In this document: positions 52,048 through 61,010 of the stretch, in pieces
Position numbering within the stretch: position 1 is the first letter of the stretch
How the letters are laid out: every line of letters starts with the position of its first letter
Source: Methanocrinis alkalitolerans
GTDB taxonomy: Archaea > Halobacteriota > Methanosarcinia > Methanotrichales > Methanotrichaceae
Direction of reading: 5' to 3'
Assembly (NCBI RefSeq): GCF_029167205.1
Contig: NZ_JARFPL010000010.1
Coordinates: forward strand, 1 to 64,000
Length of the DNA: 64,000 nt
Position numbers and translations under genes: made by a program
The notes under the pieces: model-generated
The model's database searches: none
What the model was told of the DNA's origin: nothing
Seen by the model: the letters and a program-made list of their open reading frames with translations, nothing else

Positions 52048-52734
52048 TTGAGGGTCGGAAGGTTCATCAGGGCGGATACGATCCCCGAGGCGTGGCGGCG
52101 GGGGCTCGGCCTCATCTGGCGCGGGGGCGAGGAGATCACCGACGAGCGGGGCACAAAGACCCGGGAGATCCTCGCCCTGGAGGTGGTGGTGGAGGACCCC
52201 AGGAGGGATATGATCCCGTTGGAATACTTCTCCTGGAACCAGTACCGTCTGGAAGAGTACGCAAGGCAGCTCATCAGCGGCGATAACCCCGGCTTTGAGT
52301 ACACCTACGGCGAGCGGCTCCGGGCCTGGGCTCTGCCCGGCTCTCAGAAACAAATAGATGATGATTCCCATGGGCCCGTCGACCAGATCGATCAGATTGT
52401 CCGCCGCCTCAGGGCGAGCCCCAACTCGCGGAGGGCCTCGGCGGTGACGTGGATTCCGCCCGTCGATACGGAGAAGGAGGAGGTCCCCTGCATGATGGTC
52501 GACGACTTCAAGATCCGGGAGGGCCGCCTCCACCTCGCGGCCCTATTCCGGAGCCACGACTTCGCAGGCGCTTACCCCGCAAACCTCTACGGCCTCACCA
52601 GGCTCCTCGAATACGTCGCCGGGAGGGTGGGGGCGGAGCCCGGCTCGATCACCACCGTCAGCTGCTCGGCCCACATCTACGATCACGACTGGGACTGGGT
52701 GGCCGAGATGGTCACGGGCCGGTCGGAGGTTTGA
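52048..52734 (+). CDS. thyA: Thymidylate synthase, archaeal short type
   Basis: 228 residues from TTG 52048, five bases after a GGTGG site. Segments: KTREILALEVVVEDPRRDMI, FEYTYGERLRAW, RRASAVTWIPPVD, EEVPCMMVDDFKIREGRLHL with the catalytic Cys (about 148), and RSHDFAGAYPANLYGLTRLL. dUMP to dTMP. Methanogen members use a tetrahydromethanopterin-type carbon donor (family knowledge). Confidence 0.92.
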   Translation: MRVGRFIRADTIPEAWRRGLGLIWRGGEEITDERGTKTREILALEVVVEDPRRDMIPLEYFSWNQYRLEEYARQLISGDNPGFEYTYGERLRAWALPGSQKQIDDDSHGPVDQIDQIVRRLRASPNSRRASAVTWIPPVDTEKEEVPCMMVDDFKIREGRLHLAALFRSHDFAGAYPANLYGLTRLLEYVAGRVGAEPGSITTVSCSAHIYDHDWDWVAEMVTGRSEV

Positions 52735-52801
52735 CGCGAAAAAAAGAGATAAGGGGCGCGGCGCGGTCTCTTTCAACCCCGCGCCCCTTCGAACGACTTC
52801 A

Positions 52802-53620
52802 TCATCCTTTAAGCGTCCTATCGAAGAACCTCGCCATCTCTCCTTCGGCGTCCAGGGCGGCGAAGCTCTCCGACCTTTCGCCCTCATGGATCATGAAGCC
52901 ATGGCCCTCCCCCTGGTAGACCTTCAGCTCGAAGTACTTGCCAGCGGCGTCGAGGGCAGCTGCATACTCGTATATCCCGGAGATGGGGCTTGGTACGTCT
53001 CCGGTCCCGTGGATGATCAGCATCGGCGCATCGAGGCCGTCGATGAGGTCGGCGGGCTTCGTCTCGTCGTTGAAGCCGCCTGAGTAGGGAAATCCGTACC
53101 AGGCTACACCGGAGCGAAACTCCTCCATCTGGGGGAGAAATAGCATCGTGTACCTGCCGCCGGCGCAGAAGCCGGTGAGGCCGAGGCGGTCGCCGTTCAC
53201 GTCCTCCCTATCGATAAGGTAGGCGGCGCAGGCCCCTACGAGCCCGTCGACGGCTTCGTCCAGGGGCGTCCTCTCGAAGGTCTGCCACTCCGGGGCGATG
53301 ACGACGTACCCGGATGCTGCGAGCCGGTCGGCTAGGTCCCTATAGCCGGGCTCCAGGCCGTTGAAGGAGTGGATCATCACCAACCCCGGATAGATCGGAT
53401 CGTCGCCTCCTCCCCGGCTCGGAGCTGGGGCCGCTACGTAGGCGGGGTAGGTGAGGTTATCGCTCTCGATCATCGCCGTCGAGCTCTCGGCCCGGAGAGG
53501 GCCATCTGCCTCTCCGACGGCTTCTGGGTGGTCATCGATCCGATCGGCGCAGCCCGCGGTGATGACGAGGGCAGCTAAAGTCAGGATCAGAAACGGCATC
53601 TTCAGGAATTTCATGTCCAT
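52802..53620 (-). CDS. Dienelactone hydrolase-like lipoprotein
   Basis: 272 residues. A lipoprotein-type signal peptide (FLILTLAALVITAGC) puts it outside the membrane on a lipid anchor. Alpha/beta hydrolase with nucleophile GFCAGGRY (Cys, as in dienelactone hydrolases), acid in MLIIHGTGDVP and His in YQGEGHGFMIHE. Substrate unknown. Alternative start ATG 53614. Confidence 0.87.
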   Translation of the reverse strand: MDMKFLKMPFLILTLAALVITAGCADRIDDHPEAVGEADGPLRAESSTAMIESDNLTYPAYVAAPAPSRGGGDDPIYPGLVMIHSFNGLEPGYRDLADRLAASGYVVIAPEWQTFERTPLDEAVDGLVGACAAYLIDREDVNGDRLGLTGFCAGGRYTMLFLPQMEEFRSGVAWYGFPYSGGFNDETKPADLIDGLDAPMLIIHGTGDVPSPISGIYEYAAALDAAGKYFELKVYQGEGHGFMIHEGERSESFAALDAEGEMARFFDRTLKG

Positions 53621-53670
53621 TCCTCCTCAGTAAAAAAAATTGTCTATTGTGGCCCATTGCGGTCATCTGT

Positions 53671-54285
53671 TTATTTTATCGCCGCCTCGAGCCTGCGGTT
53701 CACCTCGTCCCAGTCGACGATCTTCCAGAAGGCCTCGACGAACTTCGGCCGCTCGTTCTTGTAATCGAGGTAGTAGGCGTGCTCCCATACGTCCAGGACC
53801 ATGAGGATCCGAAACATGGGGTATACGTTGACGTTATGCTTCTCGATCTGCATGATGAGGGGCCGCTTTGTCATGGCGCACCAGGCTAGGGCCGCCCAGC
53901 CGGAGCCCTCGGCGGTCGCCGCGGCGAGGGAGAACTCCTTCTTGAACCTGGCGAAGGAGCCGAACTCTCTCTTCAGGGCGTCGGCGAGGGCGCCGCCGGG
54001 CTCCTCTGCCGCCTTCGCGGCAGCAGTGAGGTTCGACCAGAAGAGGCTGTGGAGGACGTGTCCCCCCGCCTGGAAGGATAGCTCCTTCAGGGTGGACTTC
54101 ATATCCAGATCATCTCCCGCCTCCCGGGCCTTCTCCAGCCTCTCCAGGATGGAGTTGGCGCCGTTTACGTAGGCGGCATGATGTTTATCGTGGTGGATTC
54201 TGAGCTGAGCCTCGGAGATATGAGGCTCCAGGGCGTTGTAGGCGTAGGGCAGTTCGGGGAGGGTGTAGAATTTCTTGTCAGCCAT
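53671..54285 (-). CDS. sod: Fe/Mn superoxide dismutase
   Basis: 204 residues. LPELPYAYNALEPHISEAQL, metal ligands in LRIHHDKHHAAYVNGAN, HVLHSLFWSNL, LDVWEHAYYLDYKNERPKF. Removes superoxide. Metal specificity was not resolved. It lies in an oxidative-stress group with the peroxiredoxin and Fur-type regulator. Confidence 0.95.
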   Translation of the reverse strand: MADKKFYTLPELPYAYNALEPHISEAQLRIHHDKHHAAYVNGANSILERLEKAREAGDDLDMKSTLKELSFQAGGHVLHSLFWSNLTAAAKAAEEPGGALADALKREFGSFARFKKEFSLAAATAEGSGWAALAWCAMTKRPLIMQIEKHNVNVYPMFRILMVLDVWEHAYYLDYKNERPKFVEAFWKIVDWDEVNRRLEAAIK

Positions 54286-54460
54286 GCCAATTTCTCTGTC
54301 GTATTCCCTTAAATTTTTTTCGGAAATATGAGGGGGAGCCCGACAATAGAAGCGGGAGACAGGCGCCCCCCGGGGGATCGCGGCCTGTAACAGGGCTTCG
54401 GCAAGCCGGAGGAGGGGCCTTGCTCATGGGGAAGGGAAAACCTCCTCTCGTTATCCAGGG

Positions 54461-54760
54461 TCAATATTTTACGGCTTCGATCTTCTCGCCTCTCGGCATT
54501 ATCGAATGGTCAGGATTGCCGGAGGGTTTCATCTCGGTCCGCCTCCCCATGGCTTTGAACTTCTCCATATGCTCCCTGGCCAGATCCAGCTTCTCGTCAT
54601 GGACGGTATGGACGACATAAGCCTCTTTTCTCCCCTCGTCGTAGTAGAGCTCGTGGCCCGACCATCCGTTGCTCTTCCGCACCTCCATCCTATCGTCGAA
54701 CTTCTTTCTCCATTCAGGGAAGTCTTCCACCCGGTGTCTCACAACTCCTATCTTGGCCAT
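54461..54760 (-). CDS. Dimeric alpha/beta-barrel (ABM-like) small protein
   Basis: 99 residues. MAKIGVVRHRVEDFPEWRKK, AYVVHTVHDEKLDLAREHME, GRRTEMKPSGNPDHSIMPRG. Pattern of an antibiotic-biosynthesis-monooxygenase-like dimeric ferredoxin fold. Function unknown; position suggests stress response. Start ATG 54760. Confidence 0.6.
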   Translation of the reverse strand: MAKIGVVRHRVEDFPEWRKKFDDRMEVRKSNGWSGHELYYDEGRKEAYVVHTVHDEKLDLAREHMEKFKAMGRRTEMKPSGNPDHSIMPRGEKIEAVKY

Positions 54761-54816
54761 ATCATCACCATTAACCGTTATAGACGATCCGCTATCTTAA
54801 CTACTTTTCCGGCGGC

Positions 54817-55485
54817 TTACAGCTTCTTGTGGCAGAACCACCAGTCTTCGCAGACGACGCCTCCGCCCGTCTTTCTGGTGGCAGCGGTCTTCTCGTCTGA
54901 GGGCGGAGGTATTATCACCTCATCGCCGAAGAGGTCGTTATTCGGCCAGTTGGCGGGCATTGCCACCTTGTTCTTGTCTGAGATCTGGAGGGCCTTGACG
55001 GCTCTTAGGATCTCGTCCATGTTCCTTCCGATCTCCTGGGGGTAGTAGAGCATCAGCCTTATGACGCCTTTAGGGTCCACCACGAAGACGGCCCTGACGG
55101 TGTTCGTCCCCTTTCCGGGATGGACCATCCCGAGCTTTCCGGCGACGGTCCCGTTGTCGGCGATGATGGGAAAGGTTATCTCTACATTCATCATCTCCTT
55201 GATCCACTCGGTCCACTTCATGTGGGAGTGGACCTGGTCCATGGAGAGGCCCACAAGGGCGCAGTTGAGGTCATCGAATTCCTTTCTCATCTTCTCGAAG
55301 GCTATGAACTCCGTGGTGCAGACCGGCGTGAAGTCTCCGGGGTGGCTGAAGAGGATGAACCACTTTCCAGAGAGGTCGTTTGGGATCTTCATCCTTCCGT
55401 GGGTCGTCTGAACCTCCATCTCCGGGACCTTCTCCCCCAGGAGGGGGATGCCCTGCCTCGTTTCGTGCTCCATATGATGGGTCAT
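54817..55485 (-). CDS. Peroxiredoxin, archaeal Prx6-like
   Basis: 222 residues from ATG 55485 (MTHHMEHETRQGIPLLGEKV), eight bases after AGGAG. The frame opens at 55545. Peroxidatic Cys in FSHPGDFTPVCTTEF; the Arg and the dimer segment TVRAVFVVDPKGVIRLMLYY follow; C-terminal Cys pair in VCEDWWFCHKK. Reduces peroxides with thiols. Divergent from the Fur-type regulator gene. Confidence 0.95.
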   Translation of the reverse strand: MTHHMEHETRQGIPLLGEKVPEMEVQTTHGRMKIPNDLSGKWFILFSHPGDFTPVCTTEFIAFEKMRKEFDDLNCALVGLSMDQVHSHMKWTEWIKEMMNVEITFPIIADNGTVAGKLGMVHPGKGTNTVRAVFVVDPKGVIRLMLYYPQEIGRNMDEILRAVKALQISDKNKVAMPANWPNNDLFGDEVIIPPPSDEKTAATRKTGGGVVCEDWWFCHKKL

Positions 55486-55624
55486 TTCGGCATCTCCTGT
55501 CTTCTCTTCCATCAGCTGGGCTCTCATTTCGTCTTTTATGCGCATATCTCCGGCGTCGGCGGCACCTGAGCCGGTTGAAAGCCCTTCGACCCTTTATCAG
55601 GCATAGGTTTATTTAAGATCTATT

Positions 55625-55637
55625 ATTACTTAGTAAT
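55625..55637. promoter_or_regulatory. Candidate Fur/PerR operator
   Basis: ATTACT-T-AGTAAT, a perfect dyad five bases before the ATG of the Fur-type gene (55642) and in the gap shared with the peroxiredoxin gene. It resembles the AT-rich inverted repeats bound by PerR and could control both genes. Confidence 0.45.
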
Positions 55638-55641
55638 CACT

Positions 55642-56112
55642 ATGATCGATTCAGAAGATCTGGAGCCGATAATAATCAAGAATTTCAGAAACAGTGGTTA
55701 TAGGGCTACGCCCCAGAGGATAGCCATCAGCAGGTATATCCTCCTCAATCACGAACACCCAACGGCCCAAAAGGCTTATCAAGAGATCAAGAAGACGCAT
55801 CCGACGGTCAGCCTTGCTACTATTTATAATACAATTAAAATTTTAAAAAGAATCGGTCTGCTCGCGGAGTTGAACCTGCCTCAGGGCCAAACGAGATACG
55901 ATCCGAATACCGAGGCTCACGCCCACCTGCTATGTCTGCGGTGCGGCAGCATCAGGGATTGGTCGGACCCTATCATGTACGAATTGATGGCCAAGGTTTC
56001 TGCCCAAGCCGATTTTACTGTGATGGGATCGAGTTTGGATTTGAAGGGGGTCTGCTATAGCTGCGAAAAAAAGGGCGCGAGCGTGGGATCAAAGGCCGCA
56101 GCCGACGAATGA
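55642..56112 (+). CDS. Fur-family regulator, PerR-like
   Basis: 156 residues. Winged helix (GYRATPQRIAISRYILLNHE, VSLATIYNTIKILKRIGLL), regulatory metal site around TRYDPNTEAHAHLLCLRCGS, and structural zinc Cys pairs CLRC and CYSC. Asp in RYDPNTEAHAH and the peroxiredoxin neighbour favour a peroxide sensor (PerR) over iron uptake control. This is an inference from context. Confidence 0.88.
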   Translation: MIDSEDLEPIIIKNFRNSGYRATPQRIAISRYILLNHEHPTAQKAYQEIKKTHPTVSLATIYNTIKILKRIGLLAELNLPQGQTRYDPNTEAHAHLLCLRCGSIRDWSDPIMYELMAKVSAQADFTVMGSSLDLKGVCYSCEKKGASVGSKAAADE

Positions 56113-56271
56113 TCTCGGGGGTACGAGGTAGGTCGGCCCTCGCCTGTGGAACGGAGGGAGTTTTCAGGAAACTATATGTATCCTTAGATCTACTCTCATC
56201 TCCAGAATGATAACGCACGGCCAGATGCTGGCTGGCGTGTTTATTATATTTGAAATAAAGGGGAACTCTAA

Positions 56272-56781
56272 TTGAAAATATCGGTATTCATAGATGGTGC
56301 GAACATCTTTTACATGCAGAAGGACGAGCTTAAGTGGTGGATCAACTTCGAGAAGCTCTTAAGGTGGATCGAGAACAAGACCGGCGGCGAGATCATCGAC
56401 GCCTACTACTACGTCGGAGAGGAGAACCCTCCCGATACGAGGCAGCAGGGGTTTTTGACCGCCCTCGCCGACATCGGGTACTCCATCATCACAAAAGAGC
56501 TGAAGATCATCGTCCTGAACGACGGGAGGGAGATCAGGAAGGCGAACCTGGACATCGAGATTGTCCTGGACATGTTCAACACCGTAGATAATTACGATAT
56601 GGCGGTCCTGGTATCCGGAGACGGAGACTTCGAGCGCCCCCTCAAGCTCCTCCGGGCAAGGGGAAAGAGGTTCATGGTCATGTCCACAAAAAGGTTCATA
56701 GCCCGGGAGCTTCGCGAGGTCGCAGGGATGCACTTCGTCGACTTCGAGGACATAAGAGGCGAGGTCCAGAAGGATATCTGA
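56272..56781 (+). CDS. NYN-domain (LabA/DUF88) PIN-like protein
   Basis: 169 residues from TTG 56272 after AAAGGGG. FIDGANIFYMQ carries the first acidic site, NLDIEIVLDMFNTVDNYDMA the second, and VLVSGDGDFERPLKLLRARG the SGDGDF motif of NYN nucleases. Probably an RNA-cleaving enzyme. Target unknown; alone between the regulator and an AT-rich gap. Confidence 0.87.
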   Translation: MKISVFIDGANIFYMQKDELKWWINFEKLLRWIENKTGGEIIDAYYYVGEENPPDTRQQGFLTALADIGYSIITKELKIIVLNDGREIRKANLDIEIVLDMFNTVDNYDMAVLVSGDGDFERPLKLLRARGKRFMVMSTKRFIARELREVAGMHFVDFEDIRGEVQKDI

Positions 56782-57192
56782 CCTCTTTTTTTATTTCCGT
56801 CCTCTGTTTTGGGTGGTGCTCTTTGATTCGGTTGATATTTCGCTTGGAATTCTTAGAGACGCTACAGAATAGCACTTTTAATTACAGGACGGATTTGAGT
56901 GCGAATTCGCAAATCAGAAGCAATGTCGTTGCCTTTGGATATATCAACCAATTCCAGGCGCACCACCGTAAGCGCCAACATAACCATTTTTTTCAAGTTT
57001 TCATCCCTCTATCAATCGATTTGATCTCCATACCACTTGCGATATTTTTGCTATGAAAAACTATATATATATTTCAACTGTGTTCATTCGAACAAACGCG
57101 GTTTTCCTCTCCTTAGACCGCAACATTGATCCTACTTTCTGTTGATGTCTGCACTACTTTACATAAATGTTTTAGGGGCAGGCCTCCCCGGA
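56782..57192. other. AT-rich gap without gene
   Basis: Only one open frame of 77 codons (56823-57056), with non-native composition. TATATATAT at about 57063-57071 could be a promoter but has no gene downstream in either direction close by. Nothing else seen. Confidence 0.4.
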
Positions 57193-57861
57193 TCAGGAGA
57201 TCTCCGTCCCGGTGTGGCCGCCTTCGGCCCCCCTCTTCAGATTTTTCGCGTCGGCGCCGTGGACTACGACGGTGAATATGGATGACCGCTCGATGATCTT
57301 CGCCGCCAGGGGGTCGACGGGCGAGCGCGATCCGGCCTTCATCTCCGTCTCCATAGCGAGGCGGACGAGGTCTCTCGCGCTCATCTTATCGAACTTCTCT
57401 GCCCCCGGATCGACCTCCGGGTCGGCGGAGTAGACCCCGTCGACGGAGGTCGCCACGATCAGCCGGTCGGCGCCGACGTACTCGGCCAGCAGCGCGGCGA
57501 CGGCGTCGGTGGTCTGGCCGGGGGCCATGCCGCCGAGGACGACTATCTTTCCTCCGGCGGAGGCAGAAAGGGCGCCAGCATAGCTCTCGGAGGGCTCGGG
57601 GGCGGCGGCTCTGCCGAGGGCGGCGATGAGGAGCATGGCGTTGAGCCTGGTGGCTCCGATGCCGAGGAGGTCGCAGAAGGCCTCTCCGGCCTGGAGGGCC
57701 CGGGCCTTGGCGATGTATTCGCGGGCGATCTTGCCTCCGCCTACGACGACGAAGACCTGGTGCTCTAGGGCGAGGTTCTTTAAAGCCGTGGCATACTCCT
57801 TGAGGCTCTCGGCATCGCGGCCCGCCAGGATGGAGCCGCCGAGGGAATAGACGAGTATCAT
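57193..57861 (-). CDS. pyrH: UMP kinase (archaeal type)
   Basis: 222 residues from ATG 57861 (MILVYSLGGSILAGRDAESL); the longer open frame upstream is antisense of the next gene. Amino-acid kinase fold: VVVGGGKIAREYIAKAR, GGMAPGQTTDAVAALLAEYV, DRLIVATSVDGVYSADPEVD. UMP to UDP in pyrimidine synthesis. Confidence 0.94.
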   Translation of the reverse strand: MILVYSLGGSILAGRDAESLKEYATALKNLALEHQVFVVVGGGKIAREYIAKARALQAGEAFCDLLGIGATRLNAMLLIAALGRAAAPEPSESYAGALSASAGGKIVVLGGMAPGQTTDAVAALLAEYVGADRLIVATSVDGVYSADPEVDPGAEKFDKMSARDLVRLAMETEMKAGSRSPVDPLAAKIIERSSIFTVVVHGADAKNLKRGAEGGHTGTEIS

Positions 57862-57905
57862 GGGGGAGGGCAGGATTATCGGCGGATAAAAAGGTTCCTT
57901 GTGAT

Positions 57906-60900
57906 CTAGCCGGACCATTCGGCGAGCTTTTTGCGGACAGCTTCTATGTGGGGGCTCTCGGTCTCCTCGTAGATCGCCAGGGCGGATCTGGCAAGAGAGA
58001 TGGCCTTCTCGTTTTGGCCCAGGGCGCGCAAAGAGAGGCTCATATTGAAGAGGTGGTTTCCTTCGCGCCGCCGGTCCCCGATCTCGCGAGAAATCATGAG
58101 CGCTTGGTCGTAGTATTCGATGGCCTTTTGCTGATTGCCACGATAAGAACAAGCGATCCCAAGGTTGCCCAAGTGGTTTCCTTCGCTCGATCGATCGCCA
58201 ATACTGCGTGAGATCTTCAGCGCTCTATCATGGAGTGTAATGGCTTTGCGTGGCTCGCATAAATTGAAGAAGATGTTACCCAGGTTACTCGAGATTATTC
58301 CTAATCTCCACCAATCACCAGTATCGTGTGAGATATTTAAGGCCTTACTATAGCACTCCAGAGCCTTGCGCATCTCGCCCAATTTGGAATAAGCTAGCGC
58401 CATGTTACATAGGCAATTTCCTTCGCCTCTTTCATTGCCAATATCGCGTGAGATCTTGAGTGCTAGCTCATGGTACTCAACAGCACTGCACAACTCCCCT
58501 AGATGAAAGTGAGCACTGCCCAGGTTATCCAGGTTGTTTCCTTCTACCTGCTTATCTCCAATTTTTCTAGAGTTCCTAAGAGCCTGCTCATAATATTCGA
58601 TGGACTTGCGAAATTCGCCTCTCTTAAAATAGGAGAGACCTAAGTTGCTCAGATGATCCCCCTCAGCGGTTCGATCTCTTATTTTACGTGCTGAAGCTAA
58701 TGCCGCCTCTAACCATTTAGTATTTTCTAGTGGATGCAGTCGTAAACCAATAATGCTACCTGCTTCAGAGAAGTTGCTGCAGATTTTTGATATTTCGTCG
58801 CTCTTGGATTTATTCTCGCTTGCCCAGTTTTGAGCGGCTTTGATGTTCATCCAATTGATATCAAAAAGCTTCAACCCCATTGAAATAGAAGAATTTCCCT
58901 GGAGAAACAGATTATTTGCTGCCCAAAGCAAACTTTGATAGTATTTGGCATGGTGCAGTCTTGCTCGCTCACGGAGAGCGTCATCCAGGCGCGACCCGGA
59001 AAAATCCCGCGCCAGGTCGTGGAGCCGATATCGTCCCCCTTCCCCCGCAACTGAGGGTAAAAAGTCCACCAGGCTCCACCTGATAAGCTCGCCGAGAGCG
59101 TCCTCGGCGGGCGTCTCTTCCATCTCCCAGACCGCCGCCGCCCCGGCGAGATCGAAGTCTGCGGGAAAGACGGATAGTAGAGACCAGAGCCTTTGCAGAT
59201 CCGTGGTTAGGAGGTCGTAGCTCGGGGTGAAGGAAGCCTCCACCAGCTCCAGGCGCTCCCTGGCGTCGCCCAATCGTTTGATGTAATTGGCGACGCTCAA
59301 ATTCGGCTTCTCTCTCAGGGTAGAAGCGGCGTTTCTCAGGGCGATGGGAAGGCAGCCGCAGAGCTTTGCCAGCTCTTCCGCATGATCCCCGATGCGCTCG
59401 CAGATTCCCAGGAGGAGATTCTTGGCGTCATCCAGGGGCAGTACGTCCAGGTCCTTTTCCTTCAGGCCGGGAAGGGTGAATTTACTGCGAGAGATCACCA
59501 AAAGAGCGCACCCCTTTGGCGGGAGGAGCGGCTCCACCTGTTCGCGGCTGGCGGCGTTGTCGAGCAAGATTAGGGCTTTCTTGCCAGAGAGGACAGTTCG
59601 ATAAAGCCCGCTTAATTCGTTCAACTTCTCTGGCAATGAGGCATCGGCTCCAAGGTAGGAGCGGATGACGTGAGCCATGGCATCTTTGGAGTCGAGCGGG
59701 CTCTTGCTTGTGCCGAGCATATCCAAGAAGAGCTGGCCGTCAAGAAAACGATCTCTCAATCGATCAGCCAGAACATAAGCCAGAGCGGATTTCCCTATGC
59801 CGCCCATGCCTCTCAGGCCTGTGATGGTGGCACCCTTGTCAAAGCCGTCTAAAAGTAGGTCTAGCTCACCGCTACGGCCTATGAAGTCTCTTGGGGGTGG
59901 AGGGATCTGATGCGGTACGGTTGAATGTCCTGGCAGATCGAAAGGGAATTTGCCTTCCGGGTAGGTTTGAATGTCTTTATCCCAAACCGATCTCTCGTCA
60001 ATCCAGCGGCGCAAGAAAACAAACCCCTTTCCAGTCTCAAAGTCGATGTGAACAAAATTGTAAGAGTTGATGCGGCTCGGATCTTCTGGAGGGCGTCCCC
60101 CGAAGCTTGCACCTGCAGGAATTATTACGCTATCTCCGCCTGTTCCGTGCTCGGCTGTTACCTCGGGCACATGGCCGTGGCCGTGCAGGATGAAATTGCA
60201 TCCCTGCCGCAGACGTCTCCAAACAACCCGGCCGTCCGAGTATTCCAGCCAGTCCTGAGAATGATGGAGAACCGCGATCCTCAAATCCGATTTGCTTATC
60301 CGTTCTAAGGGCCTGTGAACCTGCCGCTCGCCTACCCTGGCAAAGCCATAATCATTCTTCTTTCCTGCAGCGTCAACATGGCGCCTGCAAAACCAGGAGG
60401 AGTTGATCCCCAGGAGGGAAACCGTCTTTCCATTGATCTCCCAGGTTCGAAGATCTGAGTAATCGGGAGAATCCTGGCCTGTGAAACCGGAAACAAAACT
60501 CCTGAAATCCTTGAAGGGGCGCAGCAAAAGCTCTCTTTTGCTGTCATCCTTGAGCCAGCGATCTGCATCCTCTTTGGAAACTACATCCTTCCTGAAATCA
60601 TCCGGAAGCTTTTTTATCTCCTCCTCGTCCAGATCATGATTGCCTGGAACGATGAAGAGCCGGTCAGGTTCCACCTGGGCGGCCTCCAAGACCGGGACGA
60701 AGAACTCATTTTTGGCGTCTTCGTACTCCTCGGCCTTCCCATTCAAGGCCGCATCTCCACTGAAGACTATGAAGTCAATTTTTGATAGATCGGGGCTGAT
60801 GGATAGACGTCCTTGGATATCTTTTATCAGCTCATCCCTCACTACTTCCGGATCAATCCCAAAGTCCCCATGATGCCAGTCAGAGATGTGAAGCCAGGTG

Positions 60901-60911
60901 AGGCGGCTCAT
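57906..60911 (-). CDS. Calcineurin-phosphoesterase / NB-ARC / TPR protein (STAND type)
   Basis: 1001 residues in three parts. Part 1 (1-about 310) is a metallophosphoesterase with all ligands: HISDWHHG (D11, H13), FSGDAALNG (D53), VPGNHDLDE (N91, H92), LHHSQDW (H216/217), LHGHGHVPE (H243, H245). Part 2 (about 340-640) is an NB-ARC ATPase: P-loop GLRGMGGIGKS (365-375), Walker B ALILLD, GCLPIAL, and a winged helix ending in RLHDLARDF (MHD-like). Part 3 (about 740-990) has about six to seven 40-residue TPRs (EGNHLGNLGIACSYRGNQQK type). Such STAND proteins switch by ligand sensing through the repeats. The phosphoesterase would be the effector. Alone among housekeeping genes. Defence or signalling role is inferred. 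Confidence 0.85.
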   Translation of the reverse strand: MSRLTWLHISDWHHGDFGIDPEVVRDELIKDIQGRLSISPDLSKIDFIVFSGDAALNGKAEEYEDAKNEFFVPVLEAAQVEPDRLFIVPGNHDLDEEEIKKLPDDFRKDVVSKEDADRWLKDDSKRELLLRPFKDFRSFVSGFTGQDSPDYSDLRTWEINGKTVSLLGINSSWFCRRHVDAAGKKNDYGFARVGERQVHRPLERISKSDLRIAVLHHSQDWLEYSDGRVVWRRLRQGCNFILHGHGHVPEVTAEHGTGGDSVIIPAGASFGGRPPEDPSRINSYNFVHIDFETGKGFVFLRRWIDERSVWDKDIQTYPEGKFPFDLPGHSTVPHQIPPPPRDFIGRSGELDLLLDGFDKGATITGLRGMGGIGKSALAYVLADRLRDRFLDGQLFLDMLGTSKSPLDSKDAMAHVIRSYLGADASLPEKLNELSGLYRTVLSGKKALILLDNAASREQVEPLLPPKGCALLVISRSKFTLPGLKEKDLDVLPLDDAKNLLLGICERIGDHAEELAKLCGCLPIALRNAASTLREKPNLSVANYIKRLGDARERLELVEASFTPSYDLLTTDLQRLWSLLSVFPADFDLAGAAAVWEMEETPAEDALGELIRWSLVDFLPSVAGEGGRYRLHDLARDFSGSRLDDALRERARLHHAKYYQSLLWAANNLFLQGNSSISMGLKLFDINWMNIKAAQNWASENKSKSDEISKICSNFSEAGSIIGLRLHPLENTKWLEAALASARKIRDRTAEGDHLSNLGLSYFKRGEFRKSIEYYEQALRNSRKIGDKQVEGNNLDNLGSAHFHLGELCSAVEYHELALKISRDIGNERGEGNCLCNMALAYSKLGEMRKALECYSKALNISHDTGDWWRLGIISSNLGNIFFNLCEPRKAITLHDRALKISRSIGDRSSEGNHLGNLGIACSYRGNQQKAIEYYDQALMISREIGDRRREGNHLFNMSLSLRALGQNEKAISLARSALAIYEETESPHIEAVRKKLAEWSG

Positions 60912-61010
60912 TTTCCTCCCATCGAATAGGTGGATTGCTCTGTTGGAATTAAAACCTTCCCGAATAACAAACGTCAGAGCTCAGAAGAAAAAAAATGGTT
61001 GGAAAGATCT

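Noticed and set aside
57862..58152. N-terminal extension of UMP kinase
   Set aside because: It lies in the antisense of the STAND gene and does not resemble the kinase family; ATG 57861 begins at the conserved first strand.
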